Source: Planctomycetota bacterium
GTDB lineage: Bacteria; Planctomycetota; Planctomycetia; Planctomycetales; Planctomycetaceae
Assembly (NCBI GenBank): GCA_003669575.1
Contig: QWOR01000283.1
Span: 1-13,615 of the forward strand
Direction of reading: 5' to 3'
Length of the DNA: 13,615 nt
Below are positions 7,167 through 13,615 of this stretch, in pieces. Both the position numbers and the translations under genes were made by a program. How positions within the stretch are numbered: the first letter of the stretch is position 1; each line of letters begins with the position of its first letter. The notes beneath the pieces are model-generated. The model was not told the origin of the DNA and did not search any database. It was given only the letters and a program-made list of their open reading frames with translations.

Positions 7167-8807
7167 ATGTCCCAACGCGTCGTACGCCGAATCGCCCTGC
7201 CCATGATTGGACTGGGTCTGGTGCTGTCCGCGCTGGGAATCGCAGCGGCCTGGAATGTTCATAAGCAACAGAACATCAGTTCAGAGCTGATCGCCATGGA
7301 AGTCAGCGGCGTGATCGCGATTGAGGAACTCCACTTGGAGATGCGCGAAATTCGCTACCAGATCAATCTCTTCCTGCGAACACAAAATCTGAATCACCTG
7401 GTGGAGGTCGCTCGGGCTCACGATGCCGCGGATGAACTTCTGGCGACCGCTAAATCCCTCGCCCGAGCCGACCAGGAACAGGAACTCATTCTGAAAGTGG
7501 AACGCGGCTACAGCAAGTTCTTCCGAGAGTTTCAGACCCTGTCAGAAAAGCTCCCTGCCTCCAAGGAGAATAGCGCTGCCATGAACCAGCGGGTCGAGAT
7601 TTCCCCGGAGCTACAGTCGGGGCTGACCCATCTCTCGGACGAAATCCTCACTGATGAAGTCCTCCTTCCCCTGAAGGAGTGTATCTCAGTCAACAAGCAA
7701 GTCGTGGCCCGTACCAATGCCGCCAGTCAAATGACCGCTCAACACCTGAAGATCGGCTTCCTGCTTCTCGGCCTGTGTGGTGGGGCGGCCGGGCTGCTCA
7801 TGGGGACGGTGATCGCACGTGCGGTGGGACAGTCGATTGTCCAGCTCGACATCTCCGTTCGCGGGGTGGCGGGCCTGCTCCCCGAACTGCTTGGCCCCGT
7901 CAAATTCTCGCGTGTCGGCGACCTGGAGGGACTCGAAGCCGGGCTCAAGACCGTCGAGGAGAACATCTCCAGCATGGTGGAGCGTCTCCAGCAGCAGGAG
8001 ATCGAGATCCTGCGCAGCGAACAGCTCGCCCGGGTCGGACAGCTGGCAGCCGGGATGGCACACGAGCTGCGCAATCCACTGATGCCCATGAAAATGCTGG
8101 TCCAGGCAGCCCTGGAGCGAAAAGACGGCGAAGGTCTCAAGGGACGTTCACTGCAAATCATACAAGACGAAATCAGTCGGCTGGAGAAGTCGATCCAGGC
8201 GTTCCTCGACTTTGCCCGACCGCCAATCCCCGTCAAGGAAAACGTGGCTATCCAGGACATCGTCCAGCAGGCCTTCGATCTCGTCTCGGCCCGGGCCAAT
8301 AGTCAGGCCATCACCATCACCCTGGAACAACCCCTCGAACATGTTGTGCTGTGCGTTGACCGGCACCAGATTCATCAGCTGCTGTTGAATCTGATCCTGA
8401 ATGCCATGGATGTTCTGCCCCAGGGGGGGGACATCATCGTTTCGGTCACCCCGTTGAGGCTGCTGTCCCCGGAGCAGTCCAATTCCAGCACTCCATCGCC
8501 TTCACACGACTTCTACGACATCAGCGAACACCAGGCGATGCGGATTCATCGCGCCCCTTCAAAGACCGAGATGCAACAAGTCTTGGATTGGGTCTCACTC
8601 AAAGTCACTGACTCCGGCCCCGGCATCCCCTTGGAATCACTGGACAAGATCTTCGATCCGTTCGTGACCACTAAGGAGACCGGGACTGGATTGGGACTCA
8701 CCATCTGTCAACGCATTGCCGCTTCACACCAGGGGACCCTCAAGGCCGCGAACTCCCCGACGGGTGGGGCGGTGTTCTCTGTCCTGCTTCCTTGCCTGGC
8801 CTCTTGA
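7167..8807 (+). CDS. Membrane-bound sensor histidine kinase, NtrB/AtoS-like
   Basis: From the ATG at 7167 the protein has 546 residues. TM1 is at about 10-30 after RVVRR. A mostly helical extracytoplasmic sensor region (about 31-193) with no named domain follows, then TM2 (194-219). A HAMP-like or coiled linker leads to HisKA, with phospho-acceptor His299 in MAHELRNPLMP. The catalytic ATPase has N-box Asn412 (LNLILNAMD), G1 DSGPGI (Asp482), F-box IFDPFVTT and G2 TGTGLGLTIC. It autophosphorylates and should pass phosphate to Asp52 of the activator encoded 73 bp downstream. The start is uncertain: no good ribosome site precedes 7167, while AAGGAG at 7044 would suit a 5'-extended form from TTG 7050 or CTG 7056. 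About 70 residues separate the N and G1 boxes, longer than usual. A run of eight G (8423-8430) lies in the frame without disrupting it. Confidence 0.9.
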   Translation: MSQRVVRRIALPMIGLGLVLSALGIAAAWNVHKQQNISSELIAMEVSGVIAIEELHLEMREIRYQINLFLRTQNLNHLVEVARAHDAADELLATAKSLARADQEQELILKVERGYSKFFREFQTLSEKLPASKENSAAMNQRVEISPELQSGLTHLSDEILTDEVLLPLKECISVNKQVVARTNAASQMTAQHLKIGFLLLGLCGGAAGLLMGTVIARAVGQSIVQLDISVRGVAGLLPELLGPVKFSRVGDLEGLEAGLKTVEENISSMVERLQQQEIEILRSEQLARVGQLAAGMAHELRNPLMPMKMLVQAALERKDGEGLKGRSLQIIQDEISRLEKSIQAFLDFARPPIPVKENVAIQDIVQQAFDLVSARANSQAITITLEQPLEHVVLCVDRHQIHQLLLNLILNAMDVLPQGGDIIVSVTPLRLLSPEQSNSSTPSPSHDFYDISEHQAMRIHRAPSKTEMQQVLDWVSLKVTDSGPGIPLESLDKIFDPFVTTKETGTGLGLTICQRIAASHQGTLKAANSPTGGAVFSVLLPCLAS

Positions 8808-8880
8808 TTCTCCACTCTTCACAAGAAATTGCTCACTCCGGAACTGCTCAGGTCGAGTCGACGGAAACAGCCAATACATC

Positions 8881-10362
8881 ATGCCGAAACTACTGGTCAT
8901 CGATGACGAGCCCAACATCATCTACACGATCCGGGAGACTCTCGGATCGTCGCAGTTAGAGGTTGTGTCGGCGGAGACTGCAAAGGAAGGGATCGAACAA
9001 GTCCAGCGCAAGCGGCCCGATGTGGTGCTGCTCGATGTCCGGCTTCCCGATATGTCTGGTCTGGATGCATTCGACAAGATCCACGAGATCGATCCGCGCA
9101 TCCCGGTCATCATCATGACAGCCTTCGCGCGAACTGAGACCGCCATCGAGGCGATGCGACGCGGAGCGTTTGAGTACTTCGTGAAACCGGTCGATCTGAT
9201 CGCCCTGCGAGGAGCGGTCGAACGTGCGATCCATACCAGCCGGATGTCGTACGTCCCCGCTCTGGTGGGGCATGAAGACTTTGAAGAGGCCCCCAGTGCT
9301 GACCTCATCGTCGGTCGTTCGGCCGCCATGAATGAACTCTACAAAACGATCGGACGAGTGGCCCCCCAGGATGTCACGGTTCTGATTCAGGGGGAAAGCG
9401 GCACGGGCAAGGAACTCGTCGCCCGCTCGATCTACTCCTACAGCAAACGCAGCCAGTTGCCCTTCCTGGCGGTGAACTGTGCTGCCATCAGCGAGTCACT
9501 GCTCGAAAGCGAACTTTTCGGTCACGAGAAGGGAGCCTTCACCGGGGCCGACCAACGACGCATTGGCAAGTTTGAACAGGTCAACAAAGGCACGATCTTC
9601 CTCGATGAAATCGGCGACATGTCCCCCGCGACACAGGCCAAGTCCCTGCGACTTCTGCAGCAGCAGCAGTTCGAGCGACTGGGGGGCAGCACCACGATCC
9701 AGACCGATGTCCGCATCATCGCCGCCACCAACAAGGACCTCGCCACGATGGTGGCCCAGGGGACATTTCGCCAGGACCTCTACTATCGCCTCTGCGGCTT
9801 TACGCTCAATATCCCCCCGTTGCGTGAGCGCAAGGACGACATCACCCGACTGGCGAATTACTTCCTCAAGTCCATCGCACACGAGATGCAGCGACCCATC
9901 ACGCGAATCTCGGAAGAGGCATTACGCATCCTCGAACGACACTCGTGGCCCGGAAACGTTCGTGAGCTGAATAGCGCGATTCGTTTCGCGGTGGTCCAGA
10001 CAACAGGGGATTCGATTCTGCCAGCTGCTCTTCCGCTGTCGTGTCGAGAGGACGCCTGTGACCCGAGTTCCGTACTCCGCACCGATCAGTTCCGTCCAGA
10101 GGATGCTCCCGCAGAGACTGGAGCATCTCTCGCCGATATCCAGCAGCTGACCCGGAATCTGCTCGCCAACGACTCACGCGACCTCTATCGAAAAATCCTT
10201 CAGGAAGTCGAGCAGGTCGTCTTCCGAGAGGTCCTGGAATCAACGGACGGTAACCAGGTCCAGGCGGCCGATCGACTCGGGATCTCCCGCATGACACTGC
10301 GTTCCAAATTGAAATCGTTCTCGGCCGAACAACCGGCGAAGGAGGCAGAGGAAGCCCGGTGA
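8881..10362 (+). CDS. Sigma-54-dependent NtrC-family response regulator
   Basis: A 493-residue enhancer-binding activator with all three expected domains. The receiver (1-120) has the acid pair Asp8/Asp9, phospho-acceptor Asp52 (LLDVRLP), Thr80 and Lys102. The AAA+ domain (about 142-370) has Walker A GESGTGKE (171-178), the sigma-54 contact loop GAFTGA (218-223), Walker B IFLDEIGD (239-246) and a DLYYRL segment with the arginine-finger region. A Fis-type HTH sits at 457-480 (GNQVQAADRLGISRMTLRSK). All key residues are intact, so it should bind upstream sites and open sigma-54 promoters by ATP hydrolysis. The frame runs open to 8716 but overlaps the kinase; the ATG at 8881 starts exactly at the receiver's first strand (MPKLLVIDDEP). 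The ribosome site is weak. It follows the kinase on the same strand as its likely partner. Target genes are not evident, and I found no clear sigma-54 promoter in the window. Confidence 0.95.
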   Translation: MPKLLVIDDEPNIIYTIRETLGSSQLEVVSAETAKEGIEQVQRKRPDVVLLDVRLPDMSGLDAFDKIHEIDPRIPVIIMTAFARTETAIEAMRRGAFEYFVKPVDLIALRGAVERAIHTSRMSYVPALVGHEDFEEAPSADLIVGRSAAMNELYKTIGRVAPQDVTVLIQGESGTGKELVARSIYSYSKRSQLPFLAVNCAAISESLLESELFGHEKGAFTGADQRRIGKFEQVNKGTIFLDEIGDMSPATQAKSLRLLQQQQFERLGGSTTIQTDVRIIAATNKDLATMVAQGTFRQDLYYRLCGFTLNIPPLRERKDDITRLANYFLKSIAHEMQRPITRISEEALRILERHSWPGNVRELNSAIRFAVVQTTGDSILPAALPLSCREDACDPSSVLRTDQFRPEDAPAETGASLADIQQLTRNLLANDSRDLYRKILQEVEQVVFREVLESTDGNQVQAADRLGISRMTLRSKLKSFSAEQPAKEAEEAR

Positions 10363-10448
10363 ACCCACTTCGCTTTCTCTGACGGATCTGCAGCCACACT
10401 CAAGATGTTTCATGTGAACGGCCCTTTACCTGGGCAAAGAGGAATGAA

Positions 10449-10892
10449 ATGACAGTTGTCGATCATCACTCACTGGACGAACTGCGTGCACGGTTTGAAC
10501 GCGAAACTGACCCGCGCCAATCCAAACGTATCTGGATCATCTGGCAGGCTCGCCAGGGCCGCACCGAACCCCAGATCACCGCAGCTGTCGGCATGTCCCG
10601 CCGTGCCGTGCAAAGCTGGGTCCACCGCTACAACCTGTACGGTCTGGAGGGCCTGGTTGATCGACCCGGGCGAGGTCGTAAGCCCATCCTGTCCGACGAG
10701 CAACGCCGGTTCGTCGCTCAATGGCTCGATCAACAGCCCCGCTCCCAGGATGCCGACTCCCTGCGCGGCGTTGATATCCAGCAGTTCATCCAGCAACACT
10801 TCGGCAAGCTGCTCTCACTCTCCGCCGTCTACGATCTCCGCCACCAGCTGGTCGACGATTTGGTTAAAGAAGTGATGGCGGAACAGTGTTGA
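10449..10892 (+). CDS. Stand-alone helix-turn-helix protein related to the IS630 transposase N-terminus
   Basis: A 147-residue protein with two DNA-binding helical units. The first HTH (about 25-63) reads QSKRIWIIWQARQG...ITAAVGMSRRAVQSWVHRYN. It is joined by the typical basic linker GLEGLVDRPGRGRKPILS to a second winged-helix unit (about 80-137) ending SLSAVYDLRHQLV. This is the DNA-binding half of IS630/Tc1-like transposases. The DDE catalytic domain that normally follows is absent: the frame stops at 10892 and no remnant is seen downstream. GAGG lies 6 nt before the ATG, so translation looks real. I see no terminal inverted repeats or TA target duplication. It could be a domesticated regulator or a truncated transposase; the intact frame and ribosome site favour the first. 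It lies 86 bp after the sigma-54 activator. Confidence 0.8.
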   Translation: MTVVDHHSLDELRARFERETDPRQSKRIWIIWQARQGRTEPQITAAVGMSRRAVQSWVHRYNLYGLEGLVDRPGRGRKPILSDEQRRFVAQWLDQQPRSQDADSLRGVDIQQFIQQHFGKLLSLSAVYDLRHQLVDDLVKEVMAEQC

Positions 10893-10924
10893 TGAATTTC
10901 TATGGTTGATTTTCGGTAAACGAC

Positions 10925-10942
10925 CCGGCCCAGAGAGGCCGG
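10925..10942. repeat. GC-rich inverted repeat
   Basis: CCGGCC (10925-10930) pairs with GGCCGG (10937-10942) around the loop CAGAGA. It lies 32 bp after the HTH gene's stop and could act as a weak terminator, but no T-run follows. It shares the CCGGCC core with the larger palindrome at 11075. Confidence 0.45.
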
Positions 10943-11074
10943 ATCGCATTGCGACAAGAAGTCTCAGCCCGTACGTTCGATCTGGCGAAACTACCTCGAT
11001 CACCTGCGCGGCCGGCTGTGCGGTGGGTCGAGCGAGTCTTTTGCGGCATAGGGGTGGGCAACTTGTGCCTGCGG

Positions 11075-11096
11075 CCCGGCCAATTTGTTGGCCGGG
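11075..11096. repeat. Perfect 9-bp stem palindrome, REP-like
   Basis: CCCGGCCAA (11075-11083) and TTGGCCGGG (11088-11096) form a perfect 9-bp stem with the loop TTTG. There is no T-run after it, so a classical terminator is unlikely. The form resembles dispersed REP-type palindromes of GC-rich genomes. From memory, similar 'CCGGCCAA...TTGGCCGG' text recurs in planctomycete intergenic DNA, but I cannot check this here. Confidence 0.5.
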
Positions 11097-11270
11097 GCTA
11101 CCCTGCTCGACCAGTGAGACGGTCAACTCCTCAAACTATACCCTCGACTAGAACACCTCGTCAGCGAACGGACCGACTGGTCTGGCACTGGCATCAAACT
11201 CATTGCATACGTATCCAGAGGTTGAGACACTGAACTGCGACTCAGTGACCTCCTTCGCGAGAACAATCCG

Positions 11271-13615
11271 ATGATGAGAACGACGCTCCGTTTTGGTTTG
11301 TTTGGTCTGGTTGTATTGATGAGCTGTCTGCACGCGGTCGCTGGCGAGCCGCAGCAGTTCAAGCTGCTGAGCCCGGCGGTGCATCAGGTCTTTCAGCGGA
11401 CCGGCACTGCTTTCGGCCAGGGGTTCGCCGATGTCGTCGTGCGGGCCGAGGTGTCCCCGGATCTGGCTGCTACCTCCTGGGAATACGATCTCTCTCAACA
11501 GGGCGACACATCGGAGCGAGCCTGGAAGCCACTACCCGCCAGGATTCAGGGAACACAGTTCGAAGCCACGATTCGTGTCCCAGCTGGGAGCGGGTATTCC
11601 CTGACGATTCGTCCAGGTATGAAAGATCCCGTTCCATTCATGGCAACGGTGCACCCCTTCGGTGTGGGTGAAGTCTTCGTCGTCGCGGGCCAGTCCTACG
11701 CAGCCAACTGCAATGACGAACGGCTGAATGTCACCGACCCGGAAAATCTAGTCATCGCGCTCGACTTGAAGAAAGGCACCTGGGCCGTTGCAAACGACCC
11801 CCAGCCAACCTTCGACCCCAGCGACGGCGGGTCGATCTGGCCGCCGGTGGGTGATGCCTTGGCGAAGGAACTTGGCGTGCCCGTGGCCTTTGCCAATGTC
11901 GCAGTCGGGGGTACGTCATCGGTTGAGTGGCAGCCCGAGGGCAAGTTGCATCCCAACCTGATTACCGTCGGAAAAGCCTTGGGGCAATTCCGCGCCGTTC
12001 TGTGGCAGCAGGGGGAATCAGATGTGATCATCGACACCCCCACCGAGGCGTACGTCTCTAACATCCGCACGATTCGCGACACAGCTGCGAAAGCGTGGGG
12101 CGTCAACCCGCCGTGGCTGCTGGCCAAGTCGACGCTGCATCCAACGGTCTACAACTTGCCCGATCGTGAGGCGCGGATTCGCGGCGCGATCGACATTCTG
12201 ACCCGGTTTTCGGGTTTTCGCTCGGGCCCCGATACAGACACCTTGAAGGACGAAAACCGCGGTGGCGAGAAATCGCGCCGCCACTTCAGCGGGATCGGCC
12301 AGCGTAACGCAGCCAAGATGTGGGTCGCCTCGATCCGCAAAGAACTGTTTCCCGATCCCGCCACCAAGTCACTCCATATCGGTGTCGCCGAGACTGACAT
12401 CACGCCGCCGCTCGGTTTCCCGATGTCGGGGTACTACAACGAGCGGCTGGCCGATGGGGAGCTTGATCCACTCAAGGCGAAGGCCATCGTCCTGCGTGAT
12501 GGCCAGACCGTCGGAGCATGGGTGGGGTGTGACCTGATCGGCATCTCGACCGACCTCAAGAACGAGGTCCGCCGCCTGGCCTCAGCCAAGACTGGCATCC
12601 CGCCCGAGTGCATCGCTCTGTCGGCGACGCACTCCCATACAGGCCCCGACTACGGCAAGGCGTTGTACCTGAAACTCGGCGGCGAATCCCAAGAACCGGT
12701 ACGCGCTGCGTACATCGACAAGTTGATCGGTGGGATCGTTGACGCCATCGCCAGTGCCCACGCAGTTGCGAAGCCCGCTCTGCTGGAGGCTGGGTCGGCC
12801 ACACAGAATGAACCGGTCTCATTCAATCGTCGCGGCCTCACTCGCGACGGCAGTGTGAAGACCTGGATGGGGGCCAGCCATCCCGATTATCTCCGACCTG
12901 CGGGGCCAATCGATCCCGAAATCGGGCTCCTCGTCGTTCGTGACGAGGCAGGAACGCCGCTGGGAATTCTCAGTAACTTCGCCTTGCACCTCGACACGGT
13001 CGGTGGGCTCAAGTGGAGCGCCGACTACCCGTTCTTTATCGAGCGGAACTTGCGGCAGGCCAGCGGAGCTCCCTTGATCTCACTCTTCGGCAACGGCTGT
13101 TGCGGAGACATCAACCACATCAACCCGCGGAGCTCCGTTCGCAACAAGGCGGACTTCATCGGGCAATCGATCGGGAATTCGATCATGCGTGATCTTCCCT
13201 CGCTGCAGCCGATTGCGTCGCAGAAACTCGTCGTGAAGTCCCGCACGATCCAGCTGCCACTGCAGGATGCAACGAAGGAGGAAGTCGACCGTTCGATCGA
13301 AATCCTCGACAAGGCCAAACGCAACGAGTCAGTCGATTTCTATGACCACGTCACCGCATACAAGAAGTTGATCATCGATCAGATGCGGCACAAGGAACCG
13401 CATGCCAAGACCGCTGACCACATCACCTGGGGCCTGAGCCGCTCTCTGGCGGGTGTCGGGGAGACACTGCCGGTCGACCTGACGGTCTTCACGGTCGGGA
13501 CTGATCTGGCGATTATCGCTCTGCCGGGTGAGACATTCGTCAATCACGGGCTGGCCATCAAACAGGCCTCCCCGTTTCGGACGACACTGGTGATCGAACT
13601 ATCGAACTGCGTGGA
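11271..13615 (+). CDS. Secreted SGNH/SASA-type esterase fused to a neutral-ceramidase-like domain, 3' partial
   Basis: The frame is open from ATG 11271 to the right edge: 781 codons and no stop. Residues 1-25 are a signal peptide (hydrophobic FGLFGLVVLMSC, AVA cleavage site). The SGNH/sialate-O-acetylesterase-like domain (about 125-355) has the nucleophile motif GQS (Ser142), WQQGESD (245-251) and a terminal His338 (RRHFSGIG). From about 368 a neutral/alkaline ceramidase-type domain begins with GVAETDITPP (371-380). It carries metal-ligand candidates His454/His456 (THSHTGP), His573 (FALHLDT) and Glu754 (LPGETF). At the site of the ceramidase nucleophile (usual GDxSPN) it reads GNGCCGDINHIN (607-618), with no Ser. 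A lipid- or glycan-directed deacylating role outside the cytoplasm is plausible; the substrate is unknown. The start has only a weak ribosome site; ATG 11274 is an equal alternative. Domain order is firm, activity inferred. Confidence 0.87.
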   Translation, partial: MMRTTLRFGLFGLVVLMSCLHAVAGEPQQFKLLSPAVHQVFQRTGTAFGQGFADVVVRAEVSPDLAATSWEYDLSQQGDTSERAWKPLPARIQGTQFEATIRVPAGSGYSLTIRPGMKDPVPFMATVHPFGVGEVFVVAGQSYAANCNDERLNVTDPENLVIALDLKKGTWAVANDPQPTFDPSDGGSIWPPVGDALAKELGVPVAFANVAVGGTSSVEWQPEGKLHPNLITVGKALGQFRAVLWQQGESDVIIDTPTEAYVSNIRTIRDTAAKAWGVNPPWLLAKSTLHPTVYNLPDREARIRGAIDILTRFSGFRSGPDTDTLKDENRGGEKSRRHFSGIGQRNAAKMWVASIRKELFPDPATKSLHIGVAETDITPPLGFPMSGYYNERLADGELDPLKAKAIVLRDGQTVGAWVGCDLIGISTDLKNEVRRLASAKTGIPPECIALSATHSHTGPDYGKALYLKLGGESQEPVRAAYIDKLIGGIVDAIASAHAVAKPALLEAGSATQNEPVSFNRRGLTRDGSVKTWMGASHPDYLRPAGPIDPEIGLLVVRDEAGTPLGILSNFALHLDTVGGLKWSADYPFFIERNLRQASGAPLISLFGNGCCGDINHINPRSSVRNKADFIGQSIGNSIMRDLPSLQPIASQKLVVKSRTIQLPLQDATKEEVDRSIEILDKAKRNESVDFYDHVTAYKKLIIDQMRHKEPHAKTADHITWGLSRSLAGVGETLPVDLTVFTVGTDLAIIALPGETFVNHGLAIKQASPFRTTLVIELSNCV

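Larger units (their letters stand above)
10893..11270. other. Intergenic region with GGCC-core palindromes
   Basis: The 378-bp gap holds two GC-rich inverted repeats, listed separately, and no convincing gene. Open frames on both strands (60-120 codons) lack domains and ribosome sites. A TGGCAC at 11181 is not followed by a correctly spaced TTGC, so no sigma-54 promoter is called. Confidence 0.5.

Noticed and set aside
7679..8302. 207-codon open frame on the + strand within the kinase gene
   Set aside because: Out-of-frame shadow, Arg/Gly/Pro-rich, across the HisKA region.
8716..8880. N-terminal extension of the sigma-54 activator
   Set aside because: It overlaps the kinase 3' end in another frame. 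The receiver starts exactly at the ATG at 8881.
11181..11208. Possible sigma-54 promoter (TGGCAC or TGGCAT with a downstream TTGC)
   Set aside because: The spacing is wrong: TGGCAT is followed by 8 bp before TTGC and TGGCAC by more, where 5 are needed.
11696..12127. 143-codon open frame on the - strand within the esterase domain
   Set aside because: Antisense shadow; the + frame holds the SGNH motifs and runs uninterrupted.

Overview
The window looks like chromosomal DNA of a planctomycete, probably family Planctomycetaceae or a relative. I infer this from the mix of families rather than from any marker gene: a DUF4159 protein with an alpha/alpha-toroid part, a receiver fused to an anti-sigma-factor-type ATPase, a stand-alone IS630-type DNA-binding domain, and a large secreted esterase plus ceramidase-like protein. 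Base composition is moderately GC-rich. Genes are spaced loosely, with several intergenic stretches over 300 bp. I see no rRNA, tRNA, CRISPR array or complete insertion sequence.

Layout, left to right. (1) Positions 2-1621, + strand: the 3' part of a DUF4159 protein whose start lies outside the window. (2) 1622-2236: a 615-bp stretch without a convincing gene. (3) 2237-3178, +: a receiver-like domain fused to an RsbW-type HATPase, followed by a terminator hairpin. (4) 3303-4289, +: a secreted GH18 chitinase-like hydrolase, best started at a GTG with a Shine-Dalgarno site. (5) 4332-4886, -: a small two-helix membrane protein with a PH-like tail, converging on the GH18 gene across paired hairpins. 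(6) 4977-6698, -: a SulP-family anion transporter. (7) 6699-7166: a divergent control region with phased TGGTC repeats. (8) 7167-8807 and 8881-10362, +: an NtrB/NtrC-like two-component pair (membrane histidine kinase and sigma-54 activator). (9) 10449-10892, +: a stand-alone double-HTH protein related to the IS630 transposase N-terminus. (10) 10893-11270: a non-coding stretch with two GGCC-core palindromes. (11) 11271 to the right edge, +: a secreted protein joining an SGNH/SASA-type esterase to a neutral-ceramidase-like metal-dependent domain. This last gene is open at the right edge and has no stop in the window.

Working together: the clearest functional unit is the kinase/activator pair, which should control sigma-54 promoters. 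It lies divergent to the SulP transporter, so local control of anion uptake is possible but unproven. The GH18 enzyme and the esterase/ceramidase-like protein are both predicted to be exported and fit a life spent degrading polymers and lipids. The most unusual items are the receiver whose phospho-acceptor Asp is replaced by Glu, the esterase/ceramidase-like fusion, and the phased repeat array between SulP and the kinase. I did not find a clear multi-gene novel defence or mobile system.
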